DNA of 14,254 nucleotides from JBDHTS01 sp044220535 (GTDB lineage Bacteria > Pseudomonadota > Alphaproteobacteria > Micavibrionales > Micavibrionaceae), in assembly GCA_044220535.1 (NCBI GenBank), contig JBGAQU010000073.1, positions 1 to 14,254 on the forward strand, written 5' to 3'. The position numbers were made by a program, and so were the translations under genes. The notes under the pieces are model-generated. The model was not told the origin of the DNA. It ran no database searches and was given only the letters and a program-made list of their open reading frames with translations. This document shows positions 1-6,257 of the stretch, piece after piece (position 1 is the stretch's first letter; the number at the start of each line of letters is the position of its first letter).

Positions 1-1
1 T

Positions 2-283
2 GATATGGTGGATTTAATGAGTCTGGATCCTAGCTATCTCTATTTATTTTTTACAAAATTCAATGGAGCTCTTGAATACAAATTGCCTTCTTTAAGCTTA
101 AAACTTACTTACAAAGACATATCAAATAAAAAATTTTTAAAACAATTTGATTTTAACTTAAGTCATTTTTATTATACCCTCTCTTACGATGAAAATGGAG
201 AGTTTGGAATTAGATTATCATACGAAAGTATCAAGCGGAATATATTCACTCCCACTCAATGGTCCCCGGCGGTTTGCTCGTAA
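2..283 (+). CDS. Unrecognised AT-rich ORF, probably cut at the left edge
   Basis: The frame is open from the first bases of the window, so this may be the C-terminal part of a longer protein. An ATG at 5 or at 17 could also start it, giving about 92 or 88 residues. The product is rich in Phe, Tyr, Lys, Asn and Leu, with alternating polar and hydrophobic stretches (for example FNLSHFYYTLSYDENGEFGI) that suggest beta strands. No family is recognised. Bases 1-245 are far richer in A and T than any other coding stretch here, which points to recent acquisition. The last 13 codons run into the 3' end of guaA on the other strand, where composition changes abruptly, so the original stop may have been lost and the present end may be accidental. 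Confidence 0.4.
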   Translation, partial: DMVDLMSLDPSYLYLFFTKFNGALEYKLPSLSLKLTYKDISNKKFLKQFDFNLSHFYYTLSYDENGEFGIRLSYESIKRNIFTPTQWSPAVCS

Positions 284-1841
284 TATCATATACCACCCGG
301 TTAATCCCCTTCACCTCATTGATGATCCGCGTCGCCACGCGCCCCAGAAACTCATGGTCGAAATGGTAGTAATCCGCCGTCATGCCGTCCGTGCTGGTGA
401 CGGCGCGTAACGCACATACATGGTCGTAGCTGCGGCCGTCGCCCATCACGCCGACGGTTTTGACGGGCAGCAGCACGGCGAAGGCCTGCCAGATGGCGTC
501 GTAGAGGCCGGCGTTGCGGATTTCCTCCAGATACACCGTGTCGGCCTTGCGGAGGATGTCGAGTTTGTCCTTTGTGATCGCGCCAGGAATGCGGATGGCC
601 AACCCAGGCCCCGGGAAGGGGTGGCGCTTCACGAAATCGGGATGCATGCCGAGTTCGATGCCAAGGGCGCGCACTTCGTCCTTGAACAATTCGCGCAAGG
701 GTTCGACGAGTTTCAGCTTCATCGTCTCCGGCAGGCCGCCGACATTGTGGTGGCTTTTGATGGTGACGCTGGGGCCGCCGGTGAAGCTGACGCTCTCGAT
801 CACGTCGGGGTAGAGCGTGCCCTGCGCCAGGAACTCCGCGTCGCCCACGCTTTTCGCCAGGCGGTCGAACACATCGATAAAGCTCGCGCCGATGATCTTG
901 CGCTTTTTCTCCGGGTCCTCGACGCTGGCTAGGCGGGAGAGGAACAGCTCGCTCGCATCCTCATGGATCAGCGGGATGTTGTAATGGTTGCGGAACAGGT
1001 CGACCACGGCCTTGCTCTCGCCCGCGCGCATCAGCCCGGTATCGACATAGATGCAGGTCAGTTGGTCGCCGATCGCCTCATGCAGCAGCACGGCGGTGAC
1101 GGATGAATCGACGCCGCCCGACAGGCCGCAAATGACTTTACCCTTGCCCACCTGGCGGCGGATTTTGGCGATGGCCTCGGCGCGGAACGCCGCCATGGTC
1201 CAATCGCCCTTGCAGCCGCAGATCGCGTGGGTGAAGTTTTTATACAGCGCCGCGCCATGCGGCGTGTGCACGACTTCGGGATGGAACTGCACGCCGTAAA
1301 AGCGGCGCGTGTCGTCGGCGATAAAGGCGAAGGGCGCGCCTTCGGATTTCGCGACGGGGCGGAAGCCTGCAGGCAGTTTCGTGACGCGGTCGCCATGGCT
1401 CATCCACACCTGTTCGCGGTTGCCTTTGGCCCAGACGCTTTCGAAAATGGGGGAGGATTCGTGGATGTCGATATAGGCGCGGCCGAATTCGCGGCCTTCA
1501 CCGTCCCCAGCTTCGACCAGACCGCCCAGCTGCTGCACCATCGTCTGCTGGCCGTAACACACGCCGAACACCGGCAGGCCCATGGTGAACACGCAATCGG
1601 GCGCGCGGGGGCTGCCCTTTTCCGTCACGCTGGCAGGGCCGCCGGACAGGATGATGCCTTTGGGGGCATAGGCCTTGATCCGCGCCTCATCCGCCGCGTT
1701 GAACGGCCAGATTTCGCAATACACGCCCGACTCCCGCACCCGCCGCGCGATCAGCTGCGTCACCTGGCTGCCGAAATCGAGGATCAGGATGCGGTCGTGG
1801 TGAAGGGAGGATAGCGGCGTCGCGGCGGTCTGTGCGCTCAT
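246..1841 (-). CDS. guaA: GMP synthase (glutamine-hydrolysing)
   Basis: This enzyme converts XMP to GMP with ATP and glutamine, the last step of guanylate synthesis, in the cytoplasm. The 531 residues are the usual length for the one-chain enzyme. An N-terminal class I glutamine amidotransferase domain (about 18-205) carries the nucleophile Cys95 in GVCYGQQ and the partners His187 and Glu189 in FHPEV. The ATP pyrophosphatase domain follows, with its PP-loop SGGVDSS at 241-247. The C-terminal dimerisation domain ends in the conserved tail TSKPPGTIEWE. The ATG at 1841 has AAAGG six bases upstream. A possible sigma70-type promoter lies at 1867-1894 on this strand. The gene is divergent from creA and converges with the AT-rich ORF at the left edge. 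guaB lies on the same strand at the far end of the window. No terminator is obvious after the stop. Confidence 0.98.
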   Translation of the reverse strand: MSAQTAATPLSSLHHDRILILDFGSQVTQLIARRVRESGVYCEIWPFNAADEARIKAYAPKGIILSGGPASVTEKGSPRAPDCVFTMGLPVFGVCYGQQTMVQQLGGLVEAGDGEGREFGRAYIDIHESSPIFESVWAKGNREQVWMSHGDRVTKLPAGFRPVAKSEGAPFAFIADDTRRFYGVQFHPEVVHTPHGAALYKNFTHAICGCKGDWTMAAFRAEAIAKIRRQVGKGKVICGLSGGVDSSVTAVLLHEAIGDQLTCIYVDTGLMRAGESKAVVDLFRNHYNIPLIHEDASELFLSRLASVEDPEKKRKIIGASFIDVFDRLAKSVGDAEFLAQGTLYPDVIESVSFTGGPSVTIKSHHNVGGLPETMKLKLVEPLRELFKDEVRALGIELGMHPDFVKRHPFPGPGLAIRIPGAITKDKLDILRKADTVYLEEIRNAGLYDAIWQAFAVLLPVKTVGVMGDGRSYDHVCALRAVTSTDGMTADYYHFDHEFLGRVATRIINEVKGINRVVYDITSKPPGTIEWE

Positions 1842-1866
1842 GGCTGGCCTTTCGGGTTATGACAGC

Positions 1867-1894
1867 ACCATACAGGCAGGCAGCTAAAAGACAA
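1867..1894 (-). promoter_or_regulatory. Possible guaA promoter
   Basis: Read on the minus strand, TTGTCT (1889-1894) and TATGGT (1867-1872) are 16 bases apart. Each matches the sigma70 consensus at four of six positions, about 25 bases upstream of the guaA start. The motifs are weak and the call rests mainly on position. Confidence 0.3.
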
Positions 1895-1930
1895 AGATTC
1901 TTCAGCATAATCTAGTAGATAAAACAAAAA

Positions 1931-1961
1931 TTGACATAAAGATGAAAAAGGAATAAATAAT
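1931..1961 (+). promoter_or_regulatory. Probable creA promoter
   Basis: A perfect -35 hexamer TTGACA lies at 1931-1936 in very AT-rich DNA. The -10 is ambiguous: TAAATA at 1954-1959 has the ideal 17-base spacing but a weak match, while AATAAT at 1956-1961 matches five of six bases at 19-base spacing. The site sits 27-57 bases before the creA ATG. Confidence 0.5.
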
Positions 1962-1987
1962 ATTTATACATAAACAGGAGATACCAA

Positions 1988-2506
1988 ATGACGTTTACAA
2001 GAAATGTTCTGACCGGCTTTGCTGCTTTGTTCGCAGTCACCGCCGTAACCCCTGCCATGGCCGGTGAAGGTCGTGAAATTGGTGAAGTTTCCACCAGCTG
2101 GCAGCTGATCGGCCCGGATCACAAAGTTAAAATTGCGGCGTTTGAAGATCCCAAAATCCAAGGTGTTACTTGCTATGTCAGCCGCGCCGTAACAGGCGGA
2201 ATTGGAGGTGCCCTTGGGCTCGCCGAAGATACTTCAGATGCCAGTGTCGCCTGCCGTCAAACTGGCCCAATTGTTTATAACCAAGCTATTGAATCAGGCA
2301 AAGATGGTGAAGACGCATTTGCTGAAAGCAGATCGTTCTGGTTCAAAACCTTGCATGTCAAGCGTTTTTACGACGCAGCGAACGGGACACTTGTTTATCT
2401 GACCTACAGCGATAAACTTGTCGACGGCTCACCGAAAAACTCTATTTCTGCAGTTACGCCAATGCCATGGGGTACACAGGTACCTGGTGAACCCAGGCTA
2501 AAATAA
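1988..2506 (+). CDS. creA: CreA family periplasmic protein
   Basis: The 172-residue product closely resembles Escherichia coli CreA, whose biochemical role is not established. Residues 1-26 form a signal peptide: Arg5 near the start, a hydrophobic core, and a likely cleavage after AMA before GEGREIG. The mature part carries the family hallmarks: IGPDHK, then VTCYVSRAVTGG, then LGLAEDTSDASVACRQTGPI, and near the end VYLTYSDKLVDGSPKNSISA followed by MPWG. Two conserved cysteines, in TCYVS and VACRQ, could form a disulfide in the periplasm. AGGAG at 1976-1980 sits seven bases before the ATG. The gene stands alone: a TTGACA promoter lies upstream and a hairpin follows the stop. There is no creBCD neighbour, so the symbol reflects protein similarity and not membership of a Cre regulon. 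Confidence 0.93.
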   Translation: MTFTRNVLTGFAALFAVTAVTPAMAGEGREIGEVSTSWQLIGPDHKVKIAAFEDPKIQGVTCYVSRAVTGGIGGALGLAEDTSDASVACRQTGPIVYNQAIESGKDGEDAFAESRSFWFKTLHVKRFYDAANGTLVYLTYSDKLVDGSPKNSISAVTPMPWGTQVPGEPRLK

Positions 2507-2516
2507 GATTTTTTAG

Positions 2517-2545
2517 GTAAGGCCGGGCATTTAGCCCGGCCTTAC
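2517..2545 (+). terminator. Terminator-like hairpin after creA
   Basis: GTAAGGCCGGGC (2517-2528) and its exact reverse complement (2534-2545) form a perfect 12-bp GC-rich stem with the loop ATTTA, starting 10 bases after the creA stop. The sequence after it (GTTCTTATT) has only a broken T tract, so termination may be less efficient than at the two hairpins near 10.6-10.9 kb. Confidence 0.75.
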
Positions 2546-2640
2546 GTTCTTATTAAATAAATTCATTTTTGTTGCCCCGCCACCTTGTTTTCCGTCATAC
2601 TTTTTAAAATATAAATAAAAATCAAAAGGGTGATGTGCCA

Positions 2641-4380
2641 ATGGACGAGTCCGATCTCAAGGATCTTAAAGCCGCTTTATCGACGCTTGAATCCGCAGGG
2701 TCTTTGCCCCGCCCCTCGCGCTTCCGCGCATTGCGTCATGCGTTGAAACTCGCTGTGCGCTGCGCGGGGATGACGGAAGATCCTGCCGTCTGGCGCATCC
2801 TGGGCGAACGCGAATTGCGCCGGCATGAAAAATTCTCCCGCATGGCCGCGGATAAAAAACCCGGCGCGGAAACCGAATTCATTCGCCGCCTGAAGGTGGA
2901 GGACAGTTTTACCCGCGCCGTCGCCTGGCTGGGCAAGGCCGGGAATTCCGGCGACTCTGCCGCGCTGACCAGCCTTGGGCATTTGTACATGGGAAGTTAC
3001 AGCGGCATCGATGAACAATTCGCGAAACCGTCCAAGGCGCTGCATTACTTCCGCAAGGCGCTCGCCGCAGGGTCGAGCGAAGCGCTGTACGACATTTTCC
3101 ACGTGCTGGCCAGCGGGCGCTGGTTCGATACGGGCCTGCCCTATCTGCGCCAGGCCTGCCGCCATGGCCATGCGGGCGCGATGGTGACGCTGGCCGAACT
3201 GACCTGTAAGGGCGAAGCGGTGCCGAAGGACGACCGTGAGGCCATCCGCCTGCTTGATGACGCCACGACATTATACGCCGCGCAAAACCTCGACGACCCA
3301 TACCTGAAAGCGCGGATCGATTTCCTGCATGGCGCTTGTTTGTGGGCGGGTGCGGGCGTGAAAGCCGACCGCGAAACCGGGCTGATGCTGGTGCAACGCG
3401 CCGCCGGGTTCAATCCTGACGCCGCCACTTGGCTGAAAAAACATGAGGTGAAGCCGGATGATCCGGAACTGGGCTCGCCGATGCGCTTTTTCTCCGTCGC
3501 CTATAAGGCCCGCGGGCGCAAGGCAAGGCTGAACAAGACGGATGAGGAAATTCTGGCGCCGCTGAACGCGCTGACCGGCCTGCAGAACGTGAAGGACCAT
3601 ATCGCGCAGCTGGTGCATCTGGGCAAGGCGCAGGCGCTGCGCCAGCTGAACGGTTTGCCTGTGGTGCCACTGTCGCTGCACATGGCGTTTATCGGCGCGC
3701 CGGGTACAGGCAAGACCACGGCGGCAAGGTTGATCGGCCAGGTGCTGGCGGATGCGGGTTTGCTGTCCAAGGGTCATGTCGTGGAAACGGACCGCTCCGG
3801 CCTGGTCGGCCAGTATATCGGCCAGACCGAAATGCTGACCAAGGCGAAGCTGGAAAAAGCGGTGGGCGGCATATTGTTCATCGATGAGGCTTACGCGCTG
3901 GGCAATAAAGACTCCGCCCGCGACTTCGGCAATGACGCGATCGAGATTATCCTGAAATTCATGGAAGACAGGCGCAACGACCTGGCCGTGATCGTCGCCG
4001 GGTATGACGAGCCGATGGACATCTTCTTCAACTCCAACCCCGGCATTCGCTCCCGCTTCGGTCATGTTCTGCAGTTCGGTCATCTTTCAGCCAATGGCGC
4101 GGGCGATTTGTTCCGCGAACTCTGCGCGGCCAGCCAGTACCGCTTGCCCGAAGATGTGGAGACGGAAATCGAACGCCACTTCACCCGCGCCATCCGCCAG
4201 GGCGACCTGCACAACGCCAATGGCCGCGGCGTCCGCGCCCTGTTCGAACAGATGGTGGCGAAACAGGCCAGCCGCGTCGTGCGCGGCCAGCTGCATGGCA
4301 AGGCGGATATCGTCACGATCCTGATGGAAGATCTGCCCTGGGATACGGGACGGGCGCGGCTGTCGGTGGTGAAGGATTAA
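2641..4380 (+). CDS. Sel1-repeat protein with C-terminal CbbX/SpoVK-type AAA+ ATPase
   Basis: The product has 579 residues in two parts. The first half (about 85-270) is helical with degenerate Sel1/TPR-like repeats, for example KALHYFRKALAAGSSEALYD and a later GAMVTLAELTCKGEAVPKDD, usually a protein-binding surface. The second half (about 300-560) is an AAA+ module. Numbered from this start, it shows Walker A GAPGTGKTT at 352-360, Walker B ILFIDEAYAL with Asp415 and Glu416, a sensor segment AVIVAGY at 449-455, and an arginine-finger segment NPGIRSRF at 466-473. This module is closest to CbbX, SpoVK and EccA. No Rubisco or type VII secretion genes are nearby, so those roles are not supported. 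A GTG at 2635 is in frame, but GGTGAT (2629-2634) abuts it and sits six bases before the ATG at 2641, so the ATG is preferred. The PNP gene follows after 42 bases with no terminator between. The substrate is unknown. Confidence 0.9.
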   Translation: MDESDLKDLKAALSTLESAGSLPRPSRFRALRHALKLAVRCAGMTEDPAVWRILGERELRRHEKFSRMAADKKPGAETEFIRRLKVEDSFTRAVAWLGKAGNSGDSAALTSLGHLYMGSYSGIDEQFAKPSKALHYFRKALAAGSSEALYDIFHVLASGRWFDTGLPYLRQACRHGHAGAMVTLAELTCKGEAVPKDDREAIRLLDDATTLYAAQNLDDPYLKARIDFLHGACLWAGAGVKADRETGLMLVQRAAGFNPDAATWLKKHEVKPDDPELGSPMRFFSVAYKARGRKARLNKTDEEILAPLNALTGLQNVKDHIAQLVHLGKAQALRQLNGLPVVPLSLHMAFIGAPGTGKTTAARLIGQVLADAGLLSKGHVVETDRSGLVGQYIGQTEMLTKAKLEKAVGGILFIDEAYALGNKDSARDFGNDAIEIILKFMEDRRNDLAVIVAGYDEPMDIFFNSNPGIRSRFGHVLQFGHLSANGAGDLFRELCAASQYRLPEDVETEIERHFTRAIRQGDLHNANGRGVRALFEQMVAKQASRVVRGQLHGKADIVTILMEDLPWDTGRARLSVVKD

Positions 4381-4422
4381 TCTGATCTGGCCTTCTTTGC
4401 GGAGGAATGCTAGATAAGCGAT

Positions 4423-5253
4423 ATGACTCTGAACAGCCAAATCGAAAAATCCGCCGCCATCATCCGTAAGAAAGCGGGTGGCCTGCAACCGAAAATCGCC
4501 GTCATCCTCGGCTCCGGCCTTGGTGCGGTTGCGAACCTTCTGGATGAAACGGCCAAAATCTCCTATGCCGATCTGCCCGGCTTTCCTGTGTCGACCGTGG
4601 AGGGGCATGAGGGCACGATGCGCATTGGCGCCGTCTCCGGCACGCCCGTCATCTTCCTGAAAGGCCGTGTGCATTTGTATGAAGGCAAAGGGGTCGAGCC
4701 GATCAAGGTGATCATTCGCGCCCTGAAAAAAGCCGGCGTCGAGACTTTGTTCCTGACCAACGCCGCCGGATCGTTGTTGCGCGAAAACGACGCGGGCAGC
4801 GTGGTCGCGATTTCCGACCATATCAATTTGACCGGCCTCAACCCGCTGACCGGCCCCAATGACGATGACTGGGGCCCCCGTTTCCCGCCGATGGAAAATG
4901 CCTGGGACAAGGATCTGCGCGATACATTAAAGGGTTCCGCGACCAAGGCCGGGTTTATCCTGAATGAAGGCGTCTATGCCGGATATCTGGGACCCACCTT
5001 TGAAACCCCCGCCGAAATCCGCATGGCGAAAGCGATCGGCGCGGATCTGGTCGGCATGTCCACCGTCGCCGAGAACATCATCGCACGCCATTGCGGCCTG
5101 AAATGCGTCGGCTGTTCCGCCGTCACCAACCTGGCCGCCGGCATGGGGGATATCCCCTTAAGCCACGAACAGACTTTGGAATTTGCGGCTCTGGCGGGGG
5201 AGAAAATGGCGAAGCTGATGGCCGTGTTCCTGAAGGATTACGCCAGCCTGTAA
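4423..5253 (+). CDS. punA: Purine nucleoside phosphorylase, trimeric type
   Basis: It phosphorolyses inosine and guanosine to the free base and ribose 1-phosphate in purine salvage. The 276 residues fit the trimeric (human-like) PNP family. Visible landmarks are GSGLG at 30-34, GHEG at 61-64, GRVHLYEG at 81-88 for phosphate, TNAAGSL, GPTFETPAE with Glu194 (Glu201 in the human enzyme), VGMSTVAE, and Asn236 in SAVTN (Asn243 in human). Glu plus Asn is the pattern for 6-oxopurine nucleosides and argues against an MTA phosphorylase. The ATG at 4423 is the first usable start after an in-frame TAG at 4411. Its best ribosome site, GGAGGA at 4401-4406, is an unusually long 16 bases away, so translation may be weak or partly coupled to the AAA+ gene ending 42 bases upstream. 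metF begins 91 bases downstream. Confidence 0.95.
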   Translation: MTLNSQIEKSAAIIRKKAGGLQPKIAVILGSGLGAVANLLDETAKISYADLPGFPVSTVEGHEGTMRIGAVSGTPVIFLKGRVHLYEGKGVEPIKVIIRALKKAGVETLFLTNAAGSLLRENDAGSVVAISDHINLTGLNPLTGPNDDDWGPRFPPMENAWDKDLRDTLKGSATKAGFILNEGVYAGYLGPTFETPAEIRMAKAIGADLVGMSTVAENIIARHCGLKCVGCSAVTNLAAGMGDIPLSHEQTLEFAALAGEKMAKLMAVFLKDYASL

Positions 5254-5264
5254 TGCAAGGCAGC
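5254..5264 (+). repeat. TGCA-N2-GCAGC motif, copy 1 (before metF)
   Basis: TGCAAGGCAGC begins at the first base after the punA stop. It is the first of three copies of TGCA-N2-GCAGC in the two gaps that precede the methionine genes. The function is unknown. This copy lacks the AA that follows the other two. Confidence 0.35.
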
Positions 5265-5282
5265 TATGCCGCCCCACAGTTT

Positions 5283-5334
5283 TGTTGCTTTTCAAAAAAC
5301 GGTATGCAAATGATATCTTTGCACCGCAGCAACA
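5283..5334 (+). promoter_or_regulatory. Possible structured leader of metF, with motif copy 2
   Basis: TGCAAA (5305-5310) and TTTGCA (5318-5323) form an inner hairpin, extended past a two-base bulge by CGG (5300-5302) with CCG (5324-5326). TGTTGC (5283-5288) and GCAACA (5329-5334) can close an outer stem that ends at the AGGA ribosome site. The region also holds the motif TGCACCGCAGCAA at 5320-5332. It does not match a riboswitch class I can identify by eye. It could be an RNA leader or a protein-binding site. Confidence 0.35.
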
Positions 5335-5344
5335 GGACCTGAGT

Positions 5345-6181
5345 ATGCCCGCGCAACCCACTGTCAGTTTTGAATTTTTCCCGCCTCGCACCCATGACGA
5401 TGCCCCGGCATTGTGGGAACACGTGGACAAACTGGTTACCTGTAAACCGGCTTTTATCACTATGACCATGACAGGTGAAAAGGAAGAGGGGCCGGCATAC
5501 AGCACGAAATATGCGGTGGAACTGGCGCAAAGAACCGGCATACCGACGGCGGCGCATGTCACATGCCTGAACACGACAAAAGAAGATCTGAAAGAAATAG
5601 CCGACGCACTCTGGGATAAAAATATCCGTCACATTGTTGCATTGCGCGGCGATGGCGATCCGCTTGGTGATCGCCAGAACTATTTTAAATACACCAATGA
5701 ATTCGTGGCAGCATTGAAATCATGGCACGATTTTGAAATCAGCGTCGGTTCCTATCCTGAGCATCCATCATACGATATTGAACCCTTGCGTTTAAAGGCG
5801 GATGCGGGAGCAAATCGCGCCATCACACAGTTCTTTTTTAACAATGATGCCTTTTATAAGTTTCGCGACGCGGTGACGAAGGCCGGGATTAAAATACCTG
5901 TCGTGCCCGGTATCGTTCCCATTGGCAATTTCGCGAGCATCGTAAGGTTTGCCGACAAATGCGGCGCGACCGTGCCGGACTGGCTGCGCAATGAATTTGC
6001 GAAAGTCAAAGGCGATAAGGAAGCGTCCGAGTCGCTCGCCATGGAAATTGTTTATCTTCAGACGGCTGACCTTGCCGCAAATGGCGTGGATCACATCCAT
6101 TTCTATACGCTAAATAAAAGCGCCATGCCCATGAAAGCCTGCGAAGCGCTGGGCCTGATCAAAGCACCCGCACTGGTTTAA
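5345..6181 (+). CDS. metF: 5,10-methylenetetrahydrofolate reductase
   Basis: It reduces 5,10-methylene-THF to 5-methyl-THF, the methyl donor that the downstream MetE uses. The 278 residues form a single FAD-binding TIM barrel without the regulatory domain of eukaryotic enzymes. Hallmarks are SFEFFPP with Glu10, AAHVTC at 69-74, ALRGD at 99-103, GSYPEHP at 135-141 and TQFFF at 161-165, then HFYTLN near the C-terminus. The start is the ATG at 5345: AGGA at 5334-5337 lies seven bases before it and the protein begins at the usual place for the family. The frame is open further upstream, but the extra residues are not family-like. Codon use is somewhat richer in A and T than in metE. A 76-base gap separates it from metE with no terminator, so co-transcription is likely. 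Confidence 0.97.
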   Translation: MPAQPTVSFEFFPPRTHDDAPALWEHVDKLVTCKPAFITMTMTGEKEEGPAYSTKYAVELAQRTGIPTAAHVTCLNTTKEDLKEIADALWDKNIRHIVALRGDGDPLGDRQNYFKYTNEFVAALKSWHDFEISVGSYPEHPSYDIEPLRLKADAGANRAITQFFFNNDAFYKFRDAVTKAGIKIPVVPGIVPIGNFASIVRFADKCGATVPDWLRNEFAKVKGDKEASESLAMEIVYLQTADLAANGVDHIHFYTLNKSAMPMKACEALGLIKAPALV

Positions 6182-6222
6182 AAGCCTATTCTCCTTGCAG
6201 TCCCCGCATCCTTGCGCTTTAA

Positions 6223-6235
6223 TGCAAAGCAGCAA
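6223..6235 (+). repeat. TGCA-N2-GCAGC motif, copy 3 (before metE)
   Basis: TGCAAAGCAGCAA lies 22 bases before the metE ATG. It matches the metF copy at 5320-5332 at 11 of 13 bases. TTGC at 6212-6215 can pair with GCAA at 6224-6227, giving a small inverted repeat here too. The role is not known. Confidence 0.35.
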
Positions 6236-6257
6236 ACATAAAATGGAGGATGTGCAT

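Noticed and set aside
189..410. A 73-codon open frame across the guaA 3' end
   Set aside because: It straddles the junction of the AT-rich island and guaA antisense sequence, and has no ribosome site or family likeness.
3271..4083. A 270-codon open frame opposite the AAA+ gene, and the 244-codon one across 4087-4821
   Set aside because: Both are antisense shadows of clearly recognised genes, and the second spans the boundary between two of them.
2641..4380. Calling the AAA+ protein CbbX or EccA
   Set aside because: No Rubisco or type VII secretion genes are present and the repeat-rich N-terminus differs from CbbX, so only the domain type is supported.
6195..6257. Upstream start for metE
   Set aside because: With the ATG at 6258 the zinc ligands fall at 641, 643, 665 and 726 as in E. 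coli, and GGAGG sits eight bases before it.
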